64,000 nucleotides of DNA, taken from positions 32,951,637-33,015,636 of the forward strand of contig NC_083339.1 of NCBI RefSeq assembly GCF_019175385.1. The letters are read 5' to 3'. Source of the stretch: Lycium barbarum (Eukaryota; Streptophyta; Magnoliopsida; Solanales; Solanaceae). This document shows, piece after piece, positions 20,905-30,454 of the stretch (position 1 is the stretch's first letter; each line of letters starts with the position of its first letter). The translations under genes were made by a program, and so were the position numbers. The notes under the pieces are model-generated. The model saw only the letters and a program-made list of their open reading frames with translations, had not been told where the DNA came from and did not search any database.

Positions 20905-23900
20905 TTTTAGCCGCCTGGAAAATTCTTTAAGGTTTAGGGATTTTTTTAGCGGTCTGGAAATTTCCCTAAAATTAAAAGTTCAGAAGTCATAAAAATCCCC
21001 CCAAAGAGAAAGAGAGTTTTCAGCTGCCCAAATTCCTTTAAGAAATATCGATCTTTAGCATTCGCCATTTTCCTGAGTATAAAAAATATACTGAATCATT
21101 TCTGTTCGCTTTCACCCTTTGGGTATTGACTCGAACCTATACGAACACGGAGCGTGGTATTTGAGTGGATATTGAGACCTTCGCCTCACTTCGCTCCACC
21201 CGACGAAGGTCGGTGAACCCTCTTCATTTTATTTTTTTAGTAATTTTTGCGTGCTTTAGTTTAATTTGTGTTTGTGTGTTAGTTAACATTTGTTGGTCTC
21301 TATTAGTTTAGTTGATCTTCTGTTAATAGAGTTTGTAGTCAAAATATGATGCTTATCTTGTCCAATAAAAGTGTCTGAGTCTCTGTCTATGTGCCATTAC
21401 TGCTAAAACATGATGTTAATTTGCACCTGTGTTTGCTTGAACTCATCTAGACATGGATTGCATTTAATAAAGTTTATTGGATTAAGGATGGTGTTAGTTT
21501 TTGGTTAAGTAATTTGAGTAGGTTATTATTTGCTCGATTTGTTTCCTCAGTGCTCCCTGTTCAGTCCAATCTCCCATCTAGGCAAAATGTGTTTTATCCC
21601 GCTTATTCATGCCCTCCTATCAAGGAAAAAACAGTGTGACTACTTGATAGAAAGGCTAGCTATTAGTAACATTCTATTCCATTTTATCTTTTCTGTATTT
21701 CTTTATGTGTGTTTCCATGTCTAATGTGCTTAATTTAGCTTGATATGCTTGTTTGTTGTTGTTAGATTAGTCCAGTTAGGTGTTTAACAGTGCTTCGCTA
21801 AACAAATTAGTATTGTTCAATTCGTATTGTCTATGTTTAGCTGTTAATTTCAGTCTACCATGCTGGAGTGTCTAACTAGGATTATCTTGCTTTTAAGTCC
21901 AGTATGCCGAGTCATAGTGTAAGTTTAGGCTGTCCTTTTAACTCCCATGATTAGAAGGTTGGTAGATGCACCTGTTTCCCTTTGTGTTAGTTGTACACGA
22001 CCAAGTTTGAAGGCCTTGTCTTGTATGCACCCTTACGGGCTTGACCTTGTTGTTTCTTTGACAATTGATCCATGCCTACCTATGTTGTTGTGTGATGTTG
22101 TGCCAGATCTGCTGAACTTAATGTTTTTTTTTAGCTATGGTTTCTTGTTGCCTATCTAACAGAACTCTAAACATGTCTAATATGGTGAATATCAACTTGT
22201 GTGTCTCTGCCATCACAATAGATACCTGTTGCGCTAATTTGCTTTAATGTTACCATGTTGTCAATTTGCTGAACGCTGAATCTATGTCCTACCTGGAGTA
22301 TGTTGAATTTACCTATTGCAAAGGTATTTAACTAAGCCTTAATTGTGCAATAAGATTGTCAAGAAATATTTATTTGAGGTCCTCTATATATGTGTAGGAT
22401 CTGATAAGCCCAATAGGAAGTCTATAGATCTCTGAACATACCTATCTCCTCTCATTGTGATTCTGTGCAAATGTGATTGGTATAAGTCATTATGTGTTAG
22501 AGTTCTTGTGCCTCTAAGTACAGTTGTTCCATTTCTGTCTAAGTTTAAAGGGTATATGTTTATATATTGCATGTATGCTATGTGTATAACATCTTGAGGA
22601 GGAGGTTAGATTGGTCATTATTGGATCAAGCTTGAACCCTCCCCGGTGTTAGCCATGCCTGGGATTCGTGAAATCCCTTGGAACTTGTGCAACATCGGGA
22701 AGATGGGGGCGAAAACTTTTCCAATATTAACCTTCTATACATCCCTATGAACGTGTATACATGAAGTATACTCGAATATACATGATATATACATAACCTA
22801 CTGATCTGTTTTGATTCTATATTTGACATGTTTTAGCCTTACTTATTCATTATACTAATCCTTTTCTTTCATTTTGTGCATGACTATCGCGTACGAGTCC
22901 GAGGGACTCGTCTTCTTCCGCATCCGGTGTTGGGCTAAAAGCCCAACGCAATATCCTCGAGTCGTTCCCCATCAGTTCTGTCCACAGCAAAGGGAAAAAC
23001 AGAAAACAAAAATTCTGGGCCAAAGCCCAATAGCAGAAACAATCCACAGCAGATATTAAAAGAGGATTTCTAGGCTAAGCCCAATAGCATGCACGATCAC
23101 CGCAGCCCAAAATGGACTGAGCCCATTTATTTACATTTCTTGTGCCTCTATTTCATTTTATTGCATTTAACTTGTATTGTTTTGACTAACCTTTCATCTT
23201 ATGTTTTTTTTTTGTGTTTTTTTTTTACTTAGCTTAGATGAATTATGAAGGGATTGGTATGGGTAGTTTTAGTAAGGGTGGGCTAATTCAAGAGAAATTA
23301 ACGATTCCATAGGATTCATTTTTTTTATATGTTAAAGTTATTGATGGTATCCATAACAGTTATTTTATTAGACAAATTGATTTTTTTAAATAGTATGACT
23401 TTGAGCTAAAGGAATCACGATTTATGCTTACTATCTTAGATATTTAAATGTCACTAATATGCAAATATAAATTCAAGTACATTCTATAAATAATTTTCCG
23501 AGGTTTATCCAATAATACACATCTTTTAGCCAAGTATAGCTGATATAAAAGAAAGAAAACTCATACCCTTTCTGTCACATTTTAAAAGAAACTAAGTCTA
23601 GGTATTTCTACATCATCATATCGATATAATATAAATTTTATCTAAAGTTCACATTTTACTAAAAGGTTGTTATTTCTAGGCGAGTTGTTATATTTTTGCA
23701 AGTCTTATTTTCAATAACATTACTACATTTTCATTCAAGGCTTTAGCAACATGTCCAAGTTTTATTTTAAATAGCATTTAAAATCTTCTTTTTATGCAAA
23801 TCATCATATTTTCTACAAGTATTATTTTAAACAGCATCATTATTACTTTCATTTAAAGTCTTAGCGACGTTTATAAGTCCTATTTTATAATGACATTTAA

Positions 23901-24211
23901 AGTCTTCTTTTATATTGTGTTTTCTGCAAATCTTAATTTCACTAACATTATTTTCCTTTTAAAACTTTAGCAACATCTGTGAACCATTTTAAAATTTAAG
24001 CATTATATTTACCCTTAATTAATTAACCTAAGTTTGGCCGGTAAACCGTAGTTAACGGATCCTAGAGGATGCCTAACCCCTTCCCTTTAGGATAATTAGA
24101 TAATTAGAACCCTTACCTAGAATTGAAACCTAAGCAGACCATTAACGGGGTTTAGTTAGTCTTACCTTAGTTAATAATTAGGTGTCCTAATTCCCCTTAA
24201 AATCAATTAGG

Positions 24212-24221
24212 TGGCGACTCC
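24212..24221 (+). other. Primer-site core repeated inside Ogre LTR
   Basis: TGGCGACTCC occurs here, 72 bp before the LTR end, and again as the first ten bases of the primer binding site at 24297-24306. In the 3' LTR the inner copy reads TGGCGACACC (34845-34854). Confidence 0.75.
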
Positions 24222-24296
24222 TTAAAATAAAGCAAAATAGGAATCTCCAATATGTTGTACTCTAATTTAACCCGTTTAAAATGGGGTATAACAGCT

Positions 24297-24313
24297 TGGC
24301 GACTCCACTGGGA
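24297..24313 (+). other. Ogre primer binding site (tRNA-Arg type)
   Basis: TGGCGACTCCACTGGGA lies three bases after the LTR end. Ogre elements are known to use a tRNA-Arg primer with this kind of sequence; the assignment rests on memory of the family. Confidence 0.8.
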
Positions 24314-25616
24314 ATTTAGGTTCTAACCATAACAACTCAGGTTAATTAATATTTTGTTGGGTGTTGTGTTTGTTTGTTTTCTTTGTTTTGCTTTATATGC
24401 TTTAAATTGTATTTATTATTGTTTTATGCCTTATTTGCCTTTGGTATGTAATATATATGTTTTTCTTTTATTAAATTGGCATTCCGTTCATATTTCTTCC
24501 ACTCCTGGAAAATTCACACAATTCACACACTTAAAGAGGTTTCGCGGTTCGCGGCCGTGCACTACTAAATTACCTTTTTAGTTGGATTGATCGTGTGGAT
24601 TTAGTCGATCGGCGGTGCAGTCGACAGCCACGGACTTTCCACTCCCAAGTTGTCCACTTGGGGGAGCCTTGTGTCATAGGAAAACAACTCCTAGTCAGCC
24701 TAAGATAGAGCTAAGCCAAAACCCTCTTTAAGAACATGCATCACGCAAACCTAGGAGGCTTAATACCCAAGGTGTATTAAGTCCATTAGTCAACCTCGTC
24801 CAAATGTCCGAGTGGGTCTATGACCCCAAGCGACGATTATCACGTTATGTGCATTGATTTGAAGGATAAACATGTGTATTATGTGGACCATGTGCTATTT
24901 AGGTAAACCTAACCATTTGTGAACGTAGGTAGCCATGAGTCAGTGCAATACGAGCAGTAGGCACTTAGTTACGAGCAAAGCATGCAAGAATTGGATACAC
25001 TTCTAGTCTAGCAAGAAAAAAACTGGTATCAAAAAAGGCATCAAAACGGGAGGAGTTCTGGCTATGTCATACATTATCCAAAATCGCCGAAAGATTGGTC
25101 AATCAATCCAAGCAACCAAGAGGTTCAGGAGCAACGAAGGACCTGCCTCATGTTAATTAGCTTATGAAAGTCAAGTAGCTATTGTAATAATTTCTTTTGT
25201 ACCAGGATTTAATTTTTAAACATTGTATGTTTTGGGGCATTCAATTAATAGCACATTAGGATGACATATAATTGCATATTTTATCCTTCAAATTCACGTT
25301 AGGCCTACCTCTGGCGCAAAAGAGGTCCCTTGCATAATAGGTCGCGTTGTGTTTGCTATATCTCCTTTTTTACTATGTGATTTGTTTGCTATGCAATATG
25401 TGTTTTGTCTGTTATGCAATATGTGTTTCTTTCAACGTTGTTTGCTCAATGTTCGCATTATTTTTAAGCAGCAATCATTCGCACTATACTAACGCAGTTT
25501 TCTTCATTTTTGAAGGTTTTTCTTTTTTTGATTATTTCCCCCCAACGGTTGATTCGTGTTGACTGCGAACTGGCAAGACCACCCGTACTTTATCAAAAGC
25601 ATGAGCATCCAACGAT
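24314..25616 (+). other. Ogre 5' untranslated region
   Basis: About 1.3 kb without a convincing frame. It includes GTTGTCCACTTGGGGGAGCC and AACAACTCCTAGTCAGCC, the sort of leader seen before gag in Solanaceae Ogres. Short frames at 24354-24581 and 25347-25562 have T-rich, low-information translations and I do not call them genes. Confidence 0.6.
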
Positions 25617-26015
25617 ATGAATGATTCAGGGGCATCTGAACAGACTGGTTTGGGACTTGTCACCATTCCAAGAGACGAACCTGAGGCTTCGGGAGAAGGA
25701 AATGATGAACTTATCGCCCAATTGGTACAACAAATAGCCAATATGCAGAGTGAAATCGAGCGACTACGAAATTTCACCAACCTATCCCTTACCTTCAACA
25801 CGCCTCACCATGAACAAAGAACAAGCGCGACAATCCCACCATCTTTTTCGCCTGTCGATTCTCCCGCCCCTCAGCCTTTTCCCTCAAACCTTCCACTTCA
25901 CACAATCAAATCCACAACAAACCATCCCGCAACAAACCACCCCACAACAAACCAACATACAACAAACCATCCCGCAACAAAACGACCCGCAACAAGTCAA
26001 TCCCTAACAAATTAA
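25617..26015 (+). pseudogene. Ogre gag, N-terminal remnant with proline/threonine-rich tail
   Basis: The frame of 132 residues starts MNDSGASEQTGLGLV and has a predicted short coiled-coil-like stretch at residues 29-55 (NDELIAQLVQQIANMQSEIE, ERLRNFTNLSL), typical of the start of Tat/Ogre gag. From residue 95 it is a tandem low-complexity tail of NHPATNHPTTNQ-like units, produced by a repeat of about 15 bp (25918-26010). The gag core and all of pol that should follow are absent; tandem-repeat DNA follows instead. Confidence 0.72.
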
Positions 26016-26065
26016 CTTCCAACAAGCCAATCCGCAACCTTTTACCACTCCCTACATTTCTCAAC

Positions 26066-26322
26066 TTGCAATTACCAACCTGCAATTACTCAAACTACCC
26101 CACTTACCCAAAACCTAAACATTTTCCTTCAGCCGCGACCCTCCATATTTTTGCCCTCTCTTCATCTCAACTTAGTCACCTCCTTTGCTATGATTTAGCC
26201 ATTAAATTCGGCGTATCTCTCCTTGGTTCGCCCCTTGTTACTTGGTATATCCTGTATTATGGTACAACCTCGCAAACATTCTATATCATCATAAATATTG
26301 CAAATGACACGCATCAAAAGTG
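26066..26322 (+). other. Ogre interior after gag remnant, nothing recognisable
   Basis: A single 96-codon open frame covers 26066-26356 but its translation has no repeat of gag or pol motifs and it runs into the tandem array. This is probably the junction of the deletion that removed pol. Confidence 0.5.
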
Positions 26323-27009
26323 GCTGAGCACTGCCTTTATATGTTGCATAGGCTGAGCACCGCCCTCTTGAAGTCTCGGCATAAGGTTGAGCACCGCCTT
26401 CTCTATTTTGTATGGCCTGAGCACCGCCCATTTGAAATTTTTACATAAGGCTGAGCACTGTCTTCTATATATTGCATGGGCTAAGCACCGCCCATTTGGA
26501 CTTTTTGCAAAAGGCTGAGCATCGACTTTTATATGTCGCATGGGCTGAGTACCGCCCGCTGGATGTTTCTGCATAAGGCTGAGCACCGCCTTCTATCTGT
26601 TGCACGGGCTGAGCACCGCCCTCCTGATGTTTCTGCATAAGGCTGAGCACCGCCTTCTGTCTGTTGCATGGGTTGAGCACCGCCCTCTTGATGTTTCCGC
26701 GTAAGGCTGAGCACTGCCTTCTATCTGTGGCATGGGCCGAGCACCGCCCTCTTGATGTTTCTGCAGGAGGCTAAGCACCGCCTTCTATATGTTGCATGGG
26801 TTGAGCACCGCCCTCTTAAAGTTTCTGCATAAGGCTGAGCACCGCCTTCTACATGTTGTATGGGCTGACCACCTCCTTTCTGATGTTTCTACGTAAGGCT
26901 TAGCACTGCTTTCTACATGTTGCATGGGCTGAGCACCGCCTTCTACTATATTTTGCACGGATTGAGCCCCGTCCTCTCGATGTTTCTACATTAAGGCTGA
27001 GCACTGCCT
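26323..27009 (+). repeat. Ogre array 1: GCTGAGCACCGCC repeat, 22 cores
   Basis: I count 22 copies of a core like GGCTGAGCACCGCC. Spacing alternates near 30 and 34 bp, with spacers TTCTATCTGTTGCATG and CTCTTGATGTTTCTGCATAA. The true unit is therefore a dimer of about 64 bp, about 11 copies. The array leaves long chance frames on the minus strand. No similarity to the other arrays of the element is visible. Confidence 0.95.
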
Positions 27010-27039
27010 CCTCAAAACAGATACGCTCTCTGAGGGCAT

Positions 27040-27330
27040 CAAAGATACCCTTTCATGGCCAAAGGACTTTACTTTTATGCACCATCATCCAAGGACATCA
27101 TAGTCTAAAGGCACCATTTTCATAGCCTAAAGACAACATTTCATGGCCTAAGGAATTTACTTTGTGTATCATCATCCAAAGGCGTCATTGTCTAAGGGCA
27201 TCATCTTCATGGCCTAAATACACCATTTCATGGCCTAAGGATCTTATTTTTTGTATCATGACCCTAAGACATCATAGCCAAAGACACCATCTTCATTGTC
27301 TGAAGGCATCTTCTCATTGTCTAAAGGGAG
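27040..27330 (+). repeat. Ogre array 2: irregular CCTAAAGGCACCATTTTCAT repeat
   Basis: Units built from ATCATAGTCTAAAGGCACC, TTTCATGGCCTAAGGA and ATCATCTTCATGGCC recur every 25-40 bp with much variation. Confidence 0.75.
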
Positions 27331-27555
27331 TTTGCATTATTTTTAACTATTCATCGTACTTTATAGTTGAGCACTAACCATTTTATCCAGCCGTAAACAG
27401 GAGTCACCTCTCATCAAACGTTTCTACCCGAACTCAATATCGTCAAACCCTTTCAGGGACTTCTTTTCGTCTCTAAATTTGAACTACTTCTTGACGTGAT
27501 TCCCTCAGTGGGATACGTAGGCAGCCTATGTCAGGCTCAGTCTCATCATTTGTAA

Positions 27556-27725
27556 AAGCTCAACATTCCCCTATGCCAGAAACTGGGGCAAATTTTAAGG
27601 GCGTCATTGCAAAAGCTCAAATATCCTCTTGTGCCAGAAACTGGGACAAATTTTTAAGGGGCATCATCGCAAAACAATATCCTCCTATGCCAGAAACTGG
27701 GACAATTTTTAAGGGAATCATCGCA
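27556..27725 (+). repeat. Ogre array 3: three copies of CCAGAAACTGGGACAAATTT
   Basis: Three units of 50-60 bp (starting near 27570, 27627 and 27687) carry ATGCCAGAAACTGGG, ACAAATTTTTAAGGG and CATCGCAAAA. Just upstream, GGGATACGTAGGCAGCCTAT resembles a motif found before the 3' end in Ogre elements. A second variant, GAGATATGTAGGCGACTCGG, is at 30304-30323. Confidence 0.85.
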
Positions 27726-28156
27726 AGCGACATCGAGAGACATGAAAGAGTATATGGTCAACAGAGTCATCAGGTAAAAGGAAGACTTTGGAGAAAGGAC
27801 GCTCGCTTTGTTTCACAATGTGTCACAGTCCTAGTTAGCCAAGACTTAGAAATGGGCGGAGTTTACAAGTCCAGACGAAGTTGGAAGCATGAAGCGTCAA
27901 GAGCTAGATCTTCAAAGTCAACGCGAATCAACCCCCCAAAATTTACAAATTTTCTTTGGACGCAGATTTTCAAGTTGCGGAAGTTGAAATATATAATGTT
28001 TGCGGCTTTGCAAGGATTGCGTTTGAACATTCTTATAACAATTATGCCTCTCAAATATTAATAATTCTCGAAATTTGCGATAAATTAATGTTTAAGTCTT
28101 ACAAATGAGTTTTTTCAAATATATCAGCGTACAAATACTATTGCTTTCAAATGCTT
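27726..28156 (+). other. Ogre interior between arrays 3 and 4
   Basis: An open frame from array 3 extends to 28061 (177 codons from 27528), but its first third is tandem repeat and the remainder shows no recognised motif. I regard it as non-coding spacer with low confidence. Confidence 0.4.
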
Positions 28157-28465
28157 TGCATAAATGCTCTCAAATGCACTGCGCATGCATTACTGCCTCA
28201 AATACCCCGCACTGCATATGCACTATTGCTTTAAATTCCACGCACTATATATGCACTATTGCTTTAAATGCCCCGCACTGCATATGCACTATTGCTTTAA
28301 ATGCCCCGCACTGCATGTGCACTATTGCTTTAAATGCCCCGCACTGCATATGCACTACTGCTTTCAAATGTCCCGCACTGCAAAAGAACCGCACCTGCAT
28401 TGCATTATTACATTCAAATGCCCTGCAAAGGCACAGCATCGTTGTCCGCAAAAGCATTGCATTTA
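28157..28465 (+). repeat. Ogre array 4: 33-bp GCCCCGCACTGCATATGCAC repeat
   Basis: About six clear units of 33 bp (28190-28385), TGCTTTAAATGCCCCGCACT then GCATATGCACTAT, are flanked by decayed units on both sides. Because 33 is 11 codons, several frames stay open and give an 11-residue periodic peptide. This is a repeat artefact. Confidence 0.93.
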
Positions 28466-29200
28466 GGCTGGTCCGCCTTTAATAGGACATTTTAGGCTCA
28501 TCCGCCTTTAATAGGACATTTTAGGCTTGTCCGCCTTTAATTGGACATTGTAAGCTCGTTCGCCTTTAATAATAGGATCAAACTAGGCAATACACAAGCT
28601 CTCCTCACTGCACCATGGATATTCACTGCTGCAAATCAAGCATCGCATCAAGCTTTTCGCTCCGCACCAGTTTTTTTAGTAATTATAAATCAAGCACCGC
28701 ATATAGTCTAGTCCACCTTTAATAGGGTATTTTAGGCTTATCCGCCTTTAATTGGAAATTTTAGGTCCGCCCACCTTCAATAGGACACTTTAGGCTTATC
28801 CGCCTTTAATGGGACATATTAGGCTTGTCCGCCTTTAATTGGACATTTTAGGCTTGTTCGCCTTTAATTTAACATTTTAGGTTTGTTCACCTTTAATTGA
28901 ACATATTAGGCTTGTTCGCCTTTAATTGAACATTTAGGTTTGTCCAACTTATAATTGGACTTCATTATTTATTTGGATTTTGTCCCCCTTAAATTTGGAC
29001 GCAATATTATTAGGTTTGTCCATCTTATGATAGGACTTAATTATTTCATCTAGTTTGTCCACCTTAAATTTGGACGCAATGTTATTAGGCTTTTCCGCCT
29101 TACAATAGGGTTTAACCATTTTTATTTGGGTTCGTCCGCCTTATAATAGGACTTGATTAATTTATCTGGGGCATGTCCGCCTTAAAATTAGACATATTTA
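28466..29200 (+). repeat. Ogre array 5: about 30-bp GTCCGCCTTTAATAGGACAT repeat
   Basis: More than 20 units of 28-34 bp read TTAGGCTTGTCCGCCTTTAA then TAGGACATTT, interrupted at 28590-28690 by unrelated sequence. GTCC and GGAC at the two sides of CGCCTTTAATA let each unit form a small hairpin. Units diverge gradually toward 29200. Confidence 0.92.
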
Positions 29201-29329
29201 GTTTTACGAAAGTGGATTGATGTTGCACTTGCATTTGCACTACTTTTACCTCGAATAATTTTTATACTAATCTCGCACCAGTACTACTTTTATCTCAAAT
29301 ATTTTGTACGAATCTCGCACATGCACTAT

Positions 29330-29756
29330 TGCTTTGAGATGCCCTGCATAAATGCTTTCAAACGCACTGCACATGCATTGCATTATTACTTTCAAATGCC
29401 CTGCAAACGCACTGCATCAATTCTCTCAAACGCACCGCACATGCATTGCATTATTACTTTCAAATGACCTGCAAACGCACTGCATCAATGCTCTCAAACG
29501 CACCGCACATGCATTGCACTATTGCTTTCAAATGCCCTGCAAACGCACTGCATCAATGCTCTCAAACGCAGCGCACATACATTGCATTCAAATGCCCTGC
29601 AAAGGCACTACATCAATGCTCGCAAACGCACCGCATCTGCATTGCATTATTACTTTCAGATGCCCTGCAAGCGCACTGCATCAATGCTCGCAAACGCACT
29701 GTACATCTATCGCATTATTACTTTCAAATGCCCTGCAAACGCACCACATTATGCCG
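29330..29756 (+). repeat. Ogre array 6: about 68-bp AAATGCCCTGCAAACGCACT repeat
   Basis: Six units contain TTTCAAATGCCCTGCAAACG, CACTGCATCAATGCTCTCAA and CGCACATGCATTGCATTATT. One unit near 29580 lacks the middle piece. Words CCGCAC, TGCATTGCA and TGCACTATTGC are shared with array 4, so the two may have a common origin. Confidence 0.92.
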
Positions 29757-30437
29757 GCTTAGAAAGCCTCATTTCTCATAAATCATTCGGCTTAAATAGC
29801 CCATATTCATATCCGGTTTAAGGCCTCATTAATCATTGTCGAAAGGCATCATTCTCATGAATCATCGGCCTAGAACCTCATCTGCATTAGCCTCCGCAAA
29901 GGCTATCATTTATTTAAATCATCGCAATTTTTATGGGTTTATTTTACATCGCTTTACTTTCGATATTTATTTTTCACTGACTATTTTATCTAGTTTAAGT
30001 TTCGCAGGAGCTTTAGCGCAACGTGGAACGTTTTCTTCGGCAGCGAACTGGGGCAATTTGTTGGGAAGGATAATCAGACTTCCCGACGAGGGTCAAAGAT
30101 CTGCCTCGAACACTCGCCTCCAACTCCAAATATCCCGCTTGCATTCCAGCACACTCATTCTCGAGTTCTACCATAATACTCAGTGTCATCATAATTCAAC
30201 ACTGGAACAATATTTTGCTAAAATTCATGTCAATCGGGATTTGTTATTCATAGGTGTCGTAGTTATTCAAGAACTACACGCGGCCTGATTCTCGTGCAAC
30301 CCGAGATATGTAGGCGACTCGGAGACAGGAGTTCGGCCGTAATTATCTTTACCCTTAAATCCTCCAAAATCCTTTAGCCGGGACAAAATAGGCTACTGAG
30401 TCAACGTCTTTGCCAGAAAATTCTTTCATCATCACCG
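29757..30437 (+). other. Ogre 3' untranslated region
   Basis: About 680 bp with no recognised domain. It holds further decayed repeats (GGCATCATTCTCATGAATCATC, 29830-29900) and AACTGGGGCAATTTGTTGGG (30046-30065), which resembles the ends of Ogre interiors. A 150-codon frame at 29836-30288 is unlike any protein I know. Confidence 0.55.
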
Positions 30438-30454
30438 GGCAAAGAGGGACAAGT
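30438..30454 (+). other. Ogre polypurine tract
   Basis: GGGCAAAGAGGGACAAGT lies directly upstream of the 3' LTR start TGTTGACACC. Confidence 0.75.

Larger units (their letters stand above)
19839..24293 (+). mobile_element. Ogre 5' LTR
   Basis: 4455 bp from TGTTGACACCC to GGGGTATAACA. It contains a CT-rich leader and small frame at 20507-20653, a 17-G run (20888-20904) and intron-like T/G-rich sequence (21220-22870). An inverted GGGCTAAAAGCCCAA region lies at 22930-23130, and a copy of the primer-site core is at 24212-24221. No conventional gene is apparent. Confidence 0.93.

Noticed and set aside
26195..26778. Overlapping minus-strand frames with a GGAQP-like periodic peptide
   Set aside because: They are by-products of the Ogre tandem array 1; no start, domain or constraint is visible.
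26323..29756. CRISPR-like regular repeats
   Set aside because: Units are contiguous tandem repeats without unique spacers, in a plant retrotransposon.
28105..29821. Periodic His/Cys-rich frames that look like metal-binding repeat proteins
   Set aside because: Units of 33 and 68 bp keep several frames open together; the host sequence is non-coding Ogre interior.
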